Below, in pieces: positions 1 through 6,753 of a stretch of 11,835 bases of DNA (the first letter of the stretch is position 1; each line of letters starts with the position of its first letter). Below the pieces are notes generated by a model that did no database searches, was not told the DNA's origin, and was given only the letters and a program-made list of their open reading frames with translations. The translations under genes and the position numbers were made by a program. This DNA is from an uncultured Dysgonomonas sp. (GTDB lineage Bacteria; Bacteroidota; Bacteroidia; Bacteroidales; Dysgonomonadaceae), in the NCBI GenBank assembly GCA_937995835.1, contig CALKIV010000023.1:1-11835 (forward strand). The letters run 5' to 3'.

Positions 1-156
1 ACTTTTGATGGAAAATCTTTTAAAGAGGATGGATGAGGATGCTTTGTAGATGACATTGAACTACCAAGTTGGTATTTATTTGAAACTAACAATTTACTAG
101 CTATTACATCTCAAAAGGGTGTGCTTTTCATATCATACAGTCTAAAATATGACTAA
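1..156 (+). pseudogene. possible gene tail at the left edge, unrecognised
   Basis: No recognisable product. Frame 1 is open from the edge to a TAA at 154-156 except for one in-frame TGA at 34-36; the part after the TGA would read as 39 residues (GCFVDDIELPSW...). Frame 2 is open from base 2 to a TAG at 47-49 and would give a short helical tail (LLMENLLKRMDEDAL). Either could be the real end of a gene starting outside the window, and both could be chance in AT-rich DNA. I cannot choose between them. Confidence 0.2.
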
Positions 157-176
157 AAATACTTTTACCAAGTTGG
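62..176. repeat. 11-bp direct repeat, first copy within a 13-bp palindrome
   Basis: TACCAAGTTGG occurs at 62-72 and again at 166-176, a 104-bp period. The first copy continues to base 74 as TACCAAGTTGGTA, a perfect inverted repeat around a central G. The second copy is palindromic only in its core (CCAAGTTGG). Both lie upstream of the small helix-turn-helix gene, so they could be operator half-sites or an element-end motif, but no function is shown. Confidence 0.3.
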
Positions 177-199
177 CAGAGGAATGTGTTTTTACTTCA

Positions 200-226
200 C
201 AACTTTGCAACAAACAAATAAGTTGC
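200..226 (+). promoter_or_regulatory. possible promoter/operator of the helix-turn-helix gene
   Basis: CAACTTTG at 200-207 matches the Bacteroidota -7 consensus TAnnTTTG in all but the first base. It overlaps an inverted repeat, GCAAC (207-211) and GTTGC (222-226), separated by 10 bases and ending just before the ATG at 231. No convincing -33 TTTG is seen at the usual distance. This is a weak prediction. Confidence 0.25.
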
Positions 227-230
227 GATT

Positions 231-551
231 ATGGAAGTAATAACTATAGAAGCTAGAGCTTACAAAGAACTATTGAGCAAATTAGATGAGATTTCTTTAT
301 ATGTGAAACAACATTCTGAAAGTAAAAGAGATGTTTGGGTAGACAATCATGATGTGTGTAAATATCTGAATATAAGCATAAGAACATTACAACGTTTGCG
401 TTCTCAAAAGTTGGTAAATTTTTCAATCATTCGTGGGAAAACATACTATCAATTAAGTGAAGTTGAGAGAATGCTGGACGAAAACTTGATAAAAAGTAAT
501 CCTGAAGGTTTCCAAGAATTACTAGATAACTATTACAAACATGTTAAATAA
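231..551 (+). CDS. helix-turn-helix (excisionase-like) protein of a mobile element
   Basis: This 106-residue protein resembles the small HTH_17/MerR-like proteins that sit next to primase genes in Bacteroidota integrative elements. Residues ~1-30 form a helical, partly coiled-coil-like leader. Residues ~35-90 are the winged-helix DNA-binding part, with the conserved run VWVDNHDVCKYLNISIRTLQ (the helix-turn-helix), then a wing around IIRGKTYYQLSEVERML. The basic segment RTLQRLRSQK is the expected recognition helix. Family members are thought to control element excision or transfer genes; the role here is inferred. The ATG at 231 has no Shine-Dalgarno sequence, as usual in this phylum. The TAA overlaps the next gene's ATG by 11 bases, indicating an operon. 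It looks intact, unlike its neighbours. Confidence 0.8.
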   Translation: MEVITIEARAYKELLSKLDEISLYVKQHSESKRDVWVDNHDVCKYLNISIRTLQRLRSQKLVNFSIIRGKTYYQLSEVERMLDENLIKSNPEGFQELLDNYYKHVK

Positions 552-1050
552 GAGGTCAATACTCGATAAGACCAATAATGGTTTTGAAGTTTTTCGATTT
601 TATATTTCAAACAAGTGGCAATTGGGTAAAAATTTCCATAATCCATTATATGAAGATAAAAAAGCTTCATGCAATATTTACTTTGACAGAAGTAGTCGAA
701 TATATAAAATGAAAGATTTTGGTGATGATAGTTACAGTGGCGATTGTTTTTCTTTTGTGGGGAGAATGAAGAATTTGGACTGTAATAATGGAGTTGACTT
801 CATCAAAATACTGAAAAGTATTGATAAAGATATGTCTTTATGTCTAGAGGGATCAGATTATTCGTCTTTACATACACCAACATCCTTAAACGTAAATGCA
901 TCACCAGCGGAACCTCAAAAATCTAAACCTTATCAGATTGTACAACAAAAATTTTCGCCTGAAGAATTAAACTTTTGGCTACAATCAGGAATAGATTCTG
1001 AAACACTAAAACTATATAGGGTTGTTTCACTGAAAGAGTGTATTGTCTAA
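541..1050 (+). pseudogene. primase-like (CHC2-type) mobile-element protein, C-terminally truncated
   Basis: The 169-residue reading frame matches the start of the primase/toprim-type proteins that follow the helix-turn-helix gene in Bacteroidota mobile elements. The N-terminal part (ILDKTNNGFEVFRFYI, then NPLYEDKKASCNIYFD and YKMKDFGDDSYSGDCFSFVG) is a CHC2-like zinc-finger fold with most zinc ligands lost, typical of this branch. A linker follows, then the FSPEELNFWLQSGIDSETLKLYRVVSLKE motif, after which relatives continue into a Toprim catalytic domain. Here the match ends at about base 1034, and only four unrelated residues precede the TAA at 1048-1050. The downstream DNA encodes GH20 enzyme in another frame. 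The Toprim domain is absent, so primase activity should be lost. The start overlaps the upstream gene by 11 bases. Family assignment is fairly sure, exact function less so. Confidence 0.75.
1031..1045 (+). other. chimeric junction: primase-like gene to GH20 gene
   Basis: Frame 1 reads primase-like residues up to VVSLKE (through 1038). Frame 2 has a TGA at 1031-1033 and then reads KSV-LSNVTNFYFDLAYN, a conserved GH20 segment, from 1034 onward. The two matches therefore meet within a few bases. No insertion-sequence end, target duplication or attachment core is visible at the join. Confidence 0.65.
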
Positions 1051-1711
1051 TGTCACAAATTTTTATTTCGATTTGGCATACAATAAAAGTATGCAAGAGC
1101 GAGGTCATAATTGGGGTGGTTTTGTAAACGAATACACCTCTTTCGATATGGTGCCATACAACATTTACAGCTCTGTACGTGTGTCTCTAGATGGCAAGCC
1201 CTTAGATATTCATGGTGTAGCAAAATCTAAATTGAAGTTGAACAAAGAAGCACGCAAAAATATTTTGGGTGTGCAAGGTCAATTGTGGGCAGAAACAATA
1301 CGAAGTTATGATATGATTGAGTATCTGCTTTTTCCAAAACTATTAGGATTGTCGGAGCGGGGTTGGAATGCTTCGCCTATCTGGCAAGATGATACAGATG
1401 ATGTACGCTATGTTAAAGAATTGGTGACTTACAATGCCAAAATAGTGTCGAAGGAATTGCCCCGATTGGCAAAATATGGTGTCCATTTCCGTTTGGCTCA
1501 ACCAGGGATTAGTGTAGATAACAATATGTTGTCAATGAATTGTGCCAAACCTGATGCCGAAATTCATTATACTATTGATGGTAGTGAGCCTACATCAAGT
1601 TCTACTTTATGGACAGCTCCTGTTGAGTGTGGTGCAGAATTGATAAAGGCACGTTCGTTTTATGTAGGAAAACAAAGTAGTACCACTATTTATAGCACTG
1701 CTGATAACTAG
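1034..1711 (+). pseudogene. GH20 beta-N-acetylhexosaminidase, C-terminal fragment
   Basis: The reading frame gives about 225 residues of a GH20 exo-beta-N-acetylhexosaminidase, an enzyme that removes terminal GlcNAc or GalNAc from glycans. The first part is the end of the (beta/alpha)8 barrel: LSNVTNFYFDLAYNK, then ILGVQGQLWAETIRS and MIEYLLFPKLLGLSERGW, which include the conserved Gln-x-x-Leu-Trp-x-Glu substrate-pocket motif. The second part, from about base 1490, is a small C-terminal beta-domain (IHYTIDGSEPTSSS). Full enzymes are roughly 500-700 residues or more. The missing front half carries the signal peptide, the GH20b domain and the catalytic Asp-Glu pair, so the fragment cannot be active. 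A TTG at 1043 lies inside the conserved core and is not a credible start. Codon order is undamaged, so the break looks recent or artefactual. Confidence 0.85.
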
Positions 1712-2015
1712 TTGTTTAAACGATAAGAAGTTTAGCCCAGATTCAAGATTATGCAACATCAAAATAAAGTGGAGTAATATCAGCTTATATTGTTGTATTT
1801 CATAAGTAAGAAGTTACGTAATCGTGATTTGTTGTTTTGTCTAAATTGTTATCTATACACTATTTAGCAATAACAGACACAAGTCCTTTTTTACAATCTC
1901 ATAATTTGACACAGAGAAAATGCATTTAAATTGCTAATAATAGCTGTTTAAATGCATTTTAATATTCAATGTCAAAACAACTGTCTATGTTTCTAATGCA
2001 ACAAAAGACTTCAGT
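1712..2015. other. non-coding gap between two convergent gene tails
   Basis: This 304-bp AT-rich stretch separates the ends of the GH20 fragment (+) and the esterase fragment (-). I see no credible ORF, tRNA or promoter in it. Its one clear structure is the hairpin at 1917-1960. A short outer inverted repeat, TTTGAC (1905-1910) and GTCAAA (1971-1976), brackets that hairpin. Confidence 0.5.
1917..1960. terminator. strong hairpin between convergent genes, probable bidirectional terminator
   Basis: AAAATGCATTTAAA (1917-1930) and TTTAAATGCATTTT (1947-1960) are perfect 14-bp inverted repeats. Inside them, GCTA (1933-1936) pairs with TAGC (1941-1944) around an ATAA loop, so the stem is interrupted only by one wobble and one mismatch. 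The stem ends in A's on one side and T's on the other on both strands, which suits termination of both converging transcripts. It is AT-rich, weaker than a classical GC-rich terminator. Confidence 0.55.
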
Positions 2016-2210
2016 CTATAAACATTCAATCAAAACGGGTCTTATTATTCCTGTCCATACTTCATAACCTTTGGCATTCATGTGAAGATTATCTTCTAAG
2101 AAAATGTCTGTTCTTATTTTTCCATTCTTGTCAAACATTTGCTTACTAACATACGATCTACGAATAACATTGATTGGAGCAAAATCTTCATAAACGGTAT
2201 TCCATATGTT
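2016..2210 (-). pseudogene. SGNH/GDSL-type esterase, C-terminal fragment
   Basis: The minus strand encodes a 61-codon tail (from about 2201 to the TAG at 2016-2018) that matches the end of SGNH-hydrolase acyl-esterases, which remove acetyl groups from sugars in many Bacteroidota glycan loci. The key piece is block V, TDIFLEDNLHMNAKGYEVW, where the Asp and His of DNLH complete the catalytic triad. It is preceded by MFDKNGKIR and followed by a short terminal helix. The Gly-Asp-Ser nucleophile block, the oxyanion Gly and Asn, and the signal peptide are missing. Upstream, the frame stays open into the antisense of the recombinase but no longer resembles an esterase. The match ends near 2200, where the recombinase begins. 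It is too short to function. Confidence 0.7.
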
Positions 2211-2215
2211 TATAG
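2195..2215 (-). other. chimeric junction: tyrosine recombinase to SGNH esterase
   Basis: Reading the minus strand, recombinase-like residues run to about RKQLLKAHL with a stop at 2210-2212. Esterase-like residues begin at about 2201 in a different frame. The two families therefore meet within roughly 20 bases. No repeat is visible at the join, and I see no sequence shared with the other junction near 1034. Confidence 0.5.
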
Positions 2216-2530
2216 ATGAGCTTTCAATAATTGTTTTCTGCGACTCGTCCCGACTATATAGTTTATCTCGGATGCATCTGCCGTTACTCGTTTACCATCG
2301 ATTTCTAATTCTCGATGTGTTTTCAGAACCTTTGCTCGCATCGTATCGACATAAAGATTAATTTCAGTTCTAACTTTTCCCGAAGATGTACAAGATTCTC
2401 TTGCCTGATTCCAATGGTCAACAGATACACTTCTTTTAATAGAGATATCTACTGTCCGATTGTTGACAGTGATACACATTTTAGGTTGAGTCTGCACAAA
2501 ATTGATGTTTTTTATAGTGCTTAATTCCAT
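2210..2530 (-). pseudogene. tyrosine site-specific recombinase (integrase), N-terminal fragment
   Basis: The 106-residue product matches the start of Bacteroidota phage-type integrases. Residues 1-~90 are the arm DNA-binding domain (STIKNINFVQTQPKMCITVN, RTVDISIKRSVSVDHWNQA, INLYVDTMRAKVLKTHRELE, DGKRVTADA), which binds arm-type sites in attachment DNA. Family members are usually around 400 residues, with a SAM-like core-binding domain and a catalytic domain carrying Arg-Lys-His-Arg-His-Tyr. All of that is missing, so the fragment cannot recombine DNA. The match fades after RKQLLKAHL at the stop, where an esterase tail takes over. The gene starts 112 bp from the first possible HTCS start and is divergent from it. 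Assignment rests on recognised motifs. Confidence 0.75.
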
Positions 2531-2674
2531 TTAATTTTTGGTATGACTCTAATTGGTGAGTGTTTATCGGAGTAAGAGGAGGTAAAATTATGTCAACAGA
2601 TTCAACTATTATGCTTATATTAGGCTTCTCAAATTAACCTTTTGACCTATATATCTTTTGTAAAAAGCACTCAG
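2531..2674. other. divergent intergenic region between integrase fragment and HTCS
   Basis: This should hold the HTCS promoter. I find only near-matches to TAnnTTTG with one extra base (TAATTTTTG at 2532-2540, TATCTTTTG near 2652-2660) and no properly spaced -33 TTTG. It also contains a perfect Shine-Dalgarno sequence with a 15-codon ORF (see 2577-2637). If the mobile element ended here, the attachment site would be expected in this stretch, but I cannot identify one. Confidence 0.35.
2577..2637 (+). promoter_or_regulatory. Shine-Dalgarno plus 15-codon leader-like ORF before the HTCS
   Basis: AGGAGG at 2577-2582 sits 7 bases before an ATG at 2590. The ORF (MSTDSTIMLILGFSN) ends with TAA at 2635-2637. 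Perfect Shine-Dalgarno sequences are uncommon in this phylum. The ORF could be a leader peptide that tunes HTCS translation. Alternatively it could be the true start of the HTCS separated by a one-base indel: the HTCS frame opens at 2624, so a shift near there would fuse them. It could also be chance. Confidence 0.3.
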
Positions 2675-5600
2675 TTGAAAAGAAAGCATCCACACCTAAA
2701 AATAATAGCGATAGTCTGTATGTTTTGCACTCTATCTTTCTTTGTTGTTGCTCAGAATCCTATCAGCAAAAACTTTTTTAATATTTCAATCAATGCAGAG
2801 GCATCCACAATATACAGTTTTACCCAGGATAGTCTTGGACTCATGTGGGTTGGTACAAACAAAGGACTCTTTAGTTATGATGGTTATTCCACACAACAAC
2901 ACTTTGTTTACGGAGAGAATTCCAATACAGCTGTTTATTCATTACTAGAATGTGGTGGTAAATATATTTTCTTGGGTACAGATAATGGTCTTTTGATATA
3001 CAACTATCAGACCGATCAATATCAGGCAATAGAGTCTAACACTCTTCGCAATGTACGTACACTCGCTAAACAAGGTAGTATAATTTGGATAGGTTCTCTT
3101 GATGGCTTTTATAGTTATAATCTAGAAACTCAACAGCTAGTGAACATGACAAGAGATAAAGGGGTAAATCTATCTCATCACACAATTTATTCCATTATAA
3201 CGAGTGCTGACAATAGTCTATACATTGGAACATACGATGGTTTATGTAGATATAATACACTTACAAATCGGGTTGATAAAATAGTATTACCTAGTAATTA
3301 TAAAAGGAGCAATCAATTTATTAATTCACTTTTAGAAGATACACATACTAATACAATTTGGATAGGGACAGAAGGGGCACTATATAGATATTGTCCTACA
3401 AGTGATATGGCAGAGGAAATAGCCTGTTTTCAAAACAACTCTATAAAATCCTTGACGATAGATGGAAATCAAAATTTATTGCTGGCTACGGACAATGGAT
3501 TGTATATTTATAACCCACTAGATGGAAGCTATCAACATGTTGTGCATGATTCACGTAACTACAGTTCGTTGAGCAATAATATAATATGGCATCTTTTTAC
3601 GGACAAAGAAAAGAATGTGTGGTTAGGTACGGAATATGGGATTTCACTATCTCGCCACAATCAGACAATGCAAATTATACAAATATCGCAGTTGACAGGG
3701 ATTGGAGATGGTAACCGCTTTCATGCTATACATAAAGACTCTAGAGGAAATTATTGGTTTGGAGGTACAAATGGGTTAATTCTTTCTCCATCACTGACCA
3801 GCAGAACAGACAATGCCATATGGTACAAAATGGGTGACGGTAAGAATCCTATTTCTCACAACAGGATACGTCATATTTATGAAGACAAAGATCGCAATCT
3901 TTGGGTGGCAACCGATGGAAGTATCAATAGGTACGATTACAAAAGTAAACAATTTACGAATTATGTAATTGTTGACAGTACTCAGTCCTTGAACTCAAAT
4001 TGGGCATATTATATATTCGAAGATACCAAAGGAAAGCTTTGGATAGCAACTTGCTTGGGTGGAATATTTGTAGTCGATAAGGAAAAATTACTCCATTCGT
4101 CAGGAACGTACATAGCTGAACAAAACTATTCGACTAGCAATGGATTATCTGACAATTTCGTAAATCAGATAGTACAAGACTGCGATGGCAATGTGTGGGT
4201 GTTATTATACAATAAAGGAATCAATAAAATAAATACCAAGACCAATACTATCGAAAGCATTTCTATAGATAGTGATACTCAGCCCAACTTTATTATAGCA
4301 GACAAACAGGGGTATATCTGGGCAGCAATTAGAGGGGGAATTGTAAATATTGATCCTAAAACCAATAGTGCTAAAACCATAAAACTTGATATTTTCAACA
4401 ATGATGAGATACTTGCACTACAAGAAATAAAAGACAATATCTGGATATCAACTACCGAGGGAATATGGGTATTGAATGAATCTAACAATACAATAAAGCG
4501 ACTGAATATAAGTAATAAACAATATACAAGTTTCTATTACGATACAATCCAGGAGAATGTATATATGGGTGCTGTAAATAATGTTGCAATTCTCTCTGAG
4601 CATGTTGTTGATGAAGTGCAGATGCAGTCTGAAATAGTACTTACCTCACTATACATCAATGGAGAAATATTTGAGAATGCACCAGAAGGAGCAAGTATTA
4701 GGTATATCGATAATATTACTCTGAACTATAAACAAAACAATCTTTCTTTCGAGTTTTCGGAATTGCTATATGCACAAGGGGAGGCTGGACAATTTGTTTA
4801 CCAGTTAGAAGGCTTAGATAAAGATTGGCAATTGATGGAGCAAAAGGCTAATCGTATCAGCTACACCAATCTAGAATATGGGAACTACAAACTTCTAATC
4901 AATAAGCTGGATCAATATGGAAAACCATCTGATTCGTCATTGTCATTTCTACTAACCATAACCCCTCCATGGTATTATAGTTTATGGGCTAAGATTCTAT
5001 ATTTCTTATTGGGAATAGCGATTGTGGCTTGGACGCTCAACTTCTTTAGAGTAAGAAACAACCTAAGAATAGAGCGTATTGAAAGAGAAAAGACATTAGA
5101 ACTAGTGAATCTGAAAATGGATTTTTTCACCAGTGTATCTCACGAACTCAAGACGCCATTGACGCTTATTATAGCACCACTTAGCAAACTTCTATTGGAG
5201 ATTAAGGATCCTTGGAAAAGGAAACAATTAGAAAGGATACATCAAAATTCGTTGAAGCTAAACTCGTTGACACGTCAGCTTTTAGACTTCAATAGAGAAG
5301 AAGATAGTTATGGTGTTAATATTATTTTATCGAAAATAGATATAGTTGAATTTAGCAAAAGTATATTTTCCACTTACGAAGGCTCATTTGGTAATAAATT
5401 TAGTTTTCATTTCATTAGTGATAGTACACATATAATTACACATATTGATGTGTTAAAGATGGAATCGGTGCTAAATAATTTGATTTCAAATGCTTGTAAA
5501 TATTCGGATGAAGGTGCTATGATCTCTCTCAGTTTGCAAACTCAACCTGAAGATAATCTGTTAACTATTGAGATTCGTGACACAGGTTTGGGCATACCAG

Positions 5601-6598
5601 CAAATGAACTTCCTTATGTTTTTGAAAAGTATTATCAATCATCAAAAACGAAGAAGCAGAAAGAAGGTACAGGAATAGGACTTTATATAGTGAAAAAATA
5701 TACCGAGCAGCATGGCGGTCAAGTGAGCATAGAGTCTGTTGAAGATCGTGGAACCTCTATACGTCTATCTTTACCTTTGATTATGGATCAGGAAGAAGAT
5801 CTGAAGACAAATCAGCCGATAGAGAATGAAAAATTACATCGTCCTACAGTTCTAATCGTAGAAGATAATTATGAAATTGCTCATTTCATAGAACAGATTC
5901 TGTCGGTAAACTATAAGTGTATCATTGCTTATAATGGGAAGATAGGGTTCGAGATGGCTCAAAAGGAAGAACCAGATCTCATAATATCAGACATCATGAT
6001 GCCTGTGATGGATGGATTGGAAATGAGCCGACTATTAAAAAAACATATTCCAACGTCCACCATCCCCATTATCTTATTGACGGCGAAAGATGATAAGAAG
6101 ACGGAGTTAGATAGCTTAGATATGAATATAGACGCTTTTATCCCTAAACCTTTTGACCCTATATTGTTACAATCTAAGATTGAACAGTTGCTCGTTTCCA
6201 AGCAACAGATGACAGATAAGTTGCGACTCGAGAATATTGCAGCCCCTCAAGCGGTAGAGGCTATTTCGCCAGATGAAAAGCTCTTATCTGTGATAATTCA
6301 AATCATAGAAGAGAAGATAACCGATCCAGACCTAAATGTTGCAGCATTGAGTGAAATTTCGGGATTTGGCTCTAAGCAAGTCTATCGAAAAATAAAACAA
6401 CTTACAGGAAAATCTCCTGTAGAGTATATACGATATATTCGAATTCAAAAAGCAGCCATGCTACTGACACAAAATAAATTTACTATTTCCGAAGTGATGT
6501 ATATGGTTGGCTTTTCTAACCACTCCTACTTTTCCAAATGTTTTCAAAGAGAGTTTGAGAAAACACCTCGTCAGTTTTTAGATGATTTAGTAAACTGA
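2675..6598 (+). CDS. hybrid two-component system sensor/regulator (HTCS)
   Basis: This single protein senses a glycan fragment and activates a PUL. Numbered from TTG 2675 (1307 residues), it has a signal peptide or first membrane segment (~8-27, KIIAIVCMFCTLSFFVVAQ). About a dozen beta-propeller repeats of the type WIGTxxGLxxY follow (to ~650), then a Y_Y_Y domain (~690-760) and a membrane helix (~770-791). The HisKA region holds phospho-His823 in SVSHELKTPL. The ATPase has Asn939, DTGLGIP and GTGIGLYI. The receiver has Glu1063/Asp1064, phospho-Asp1106 in SDIMMPVMDG and Lys1158. An AraC-type DNA-binding domain ends it (~1219-1305). All key residues are present, so it looks functional. The start is uncertain: the frame has no ATG before the signal core. 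TTG 2675 gives a typical basic N-terminus (KRKHPHLK); TTG 2642 adds 11 residues. It probably controls the operon that follows. Confidence 0.93.
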   Translation: MKRKHPHLKIIAIVCMFCTLSFFVVAQNPISKNFFNISINAEASTIYSFTQDSLGLMWVGTNKGLFSYDGYSTQQHFVYGENSNTAVYSLLECGGKYIFLGTDNGLLIYNYQTDQYQAIESNTLRNVRTLAKQGSIIWIGSLDGFYSYNLETQQLVNMTRDKGVNLSHHTIYSIITSADNSLYIGTYDGLCRYNTLTNRVDKIVLPSNYKRSNQFINSLLEDTHTNTIWIGTEGALYRYCPTSDMAEEIACFQNNSIKSLTIDGNQNLLLATDNGLYIYNPLDGSYQHVVHDSRNYSSLSNNIIWHLFTDKEKNVWLGTEYGISLSRHNQTMQIIQISQLTGIGDGNRFHAIHKDSRGNYWFGGTNGLILSPSLTSRTDNAIWYKMGDGKNPISHNRIRHIYEDKDRNLWVATDGSINRYDYKSKQFTNYVIVDSTQSLNSNWAYYIFEDTKGKLWIATCLGGIFVVDKEKLLHSSGTYIAEQNYSTSNGLSDNFVNQIVQDCDGNVWVLLYNKGINKINTKTNTIESISIDSDTQPNFIIADKQGYIWAAIRGGIVNIDPKTNSAKTIKLDIFNNDEILALQEIKDNIWISTTEGIWVLNESNNTIKRLNISNKQYTSFYYDTIQENVYMGAVNNVAILSEHVVDEVQMQSEIVLTSLYINGEIFENAPEGASIRYIDNITLNYKQNNLSFEFSELLYAQGEAGQFVYQLEGLDKDWQLMEQKANRISYTNLEYGNYKLLINKLDQYGKPSDSSLSFLLTITPPWYYSLWAKILYFLLGIAIVAWTLNFFRVRNNLRIERIEREKTLELVNLKMDFFTSVSHELKTPLTLIIAPLSKLLLEIKDPWKRKQLERIHQNSLKLNSLTRQLLDFNREEDSYGVNIILSKIDIVEFSKSIFSTYEGSFGNKFSFHFISDSTHIITHIDVLKMESVLNNLISNACKYSDEGAMISLSLQTQPEDNLLTIEIRDTGLGIPANELPYVFEKYYQSSKTKKQKEGTGIGLYIVKKYTEQHGGQVSIESVEDRGTSIRLSLPLIMDQEEDLKTNQPIENEKLHRPTVLIVEDNYEIAHFIEQILSVNYKCIIAYNGKIGFEMAQKEEPDLIISDIMMPVMDGLEMSRLLKKHIPTSTIPIILLTAKDDKKTELDSLDMNIDAFIPKPFDPILLQSKIEQLLVSKQQMTDKLRLENIAAPQAVEAISPDEKLLSVIIQIIEEKITDPDLNVAALSEISGFGSKQVYRKIKQLTGKSPVEYIRYIRIQKAAMLLTQNKFTISEVMYMVGFSNHSYFSKCFQREFEKTPRQFLDDLVN

Positions 6599-6603
6599 GA
6601 GCA

Positions 6604-6670
6604 ATATCTGTCCTAGAGGAGTGTTAAACTCGATATCTGTCCAATTTGTGTCTTCATCTGTCCAATTTGT
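6604..6670 (+). promoter_or_regulatory. direct-repeat operator, probable HTCS binding site
   Basis: ATCTGTCCAATTTGT occurs perfectly at 6635-6649 and 6656-6670, a 21-bp period or two helix turns, as expected for AraC-type domains binding side by side on one DNA face. A third partial copy, ATATCTGTCC, is at 6604-6613 and matches 6633-6642 exactly. The array lies between the HTCS stop and the -7 box of the next operon, the position expected for activator sites. That this HTCS is the binder is inferred from location. Confidence 0.65.
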
Positions 6671-6696
6671 AACCCCTCTTATAAAGCCTTATATGA

Positions 6697-6704
6697 TATA
6701 TTTG
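6697..6704 (+). promoter_or_regulatory. -7 promoter box of the PUL operon
   Basis: TATATTTG is an exact match to the Bacteroidota -7 consensus TAnnTTTG. No TTTG is present at the normal -33 distance; the nearest (6666-6669) is 27 bases upstream and belongs to the proximal operator repeat. A good -7 with a poor -33 suits an activator-dependent promoter. Transcription would start near 6711, leaving an untranslated leader of roughly 40 bases. Confidence 0.6.
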
Positions 6705-6707
6705 GCA

Positions 6708-6726
6708 TTATCCATTATATGGATGA
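6708..6726 (+). promoter_or_regulatory. small hairpin in the predicted 5' leader
   Basis: ATCCAT (6710-6715) and ATGGAT (6719-6724) are perfect inverted repeats around TAT, and U-G and A-U pairs can extend the stem by two. It would lie at or just after the predicted transcription start, about 30 bases before the ATG at 6754. It could affect mRNA stability or initiation, or be chance. Confidence 0.3.
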
Positions 6727-6753
6727 GAATGTAAAATAACCTATAATATTATC

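Larger units (their letters stand above)
231..2530. mobile_element. remnant of an integrative mobile element, internally replaced
   Basis: Three genes of mobile-element type lie here: an excisionase-like helix-turn-helix protein, a primase-like protein and a tyrosine recombinase. The last two are truncated, and their missing parts are replaced by tails of two carbohydrate-enzyme genes (about 1034-2210). The recombinase starts at the right end and reads inward, as is common near an element boundary. No attachment-site duplication, relaxase or conjugation gene is visible, so the element's limits are uncertain; 231-2530 is only the span of recognisable element genes. The remnant is presumably immobile on its own, because the recombinase lacks its catalytic domain. 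Confidence 0.5.

Noticed and set aside
34..36. TGA read as selenocysteine or as a sense codon in the left-edge frame
   Set aside because: No SECIS-like hairpin or selenoprotein motif is recognisable, and other genes here use TGA as a normal stop (HTCS at 6596-6598).
923..1108. 61-codon minus-strand ORF across the primase/GH20 junction
   Set aside because: It overlaps two recognisable plus-strand coding segments and resembles nothing known; an antisense shadow.
1043..1711. A self-standing 222-residue GH20-like protein starting at TTG 1043
   Set aside because: The TTG lies within a conserved internal GH20 strand and the catalytic half is missing; it is a truncated fragment, not a gene start.
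2315..2524. 69-codon plus-strand ORF opposite the integrase fragment
   Set aside because: It lies antisense to a recognisable integrase domain and shows no family features of its own.
6666..6669. TTTG as the -33 element of the PUL promoter
   Set aside because: It is 27 bases from the TATATTTG box rather than about 19-21, and belongs to the operator repeat.
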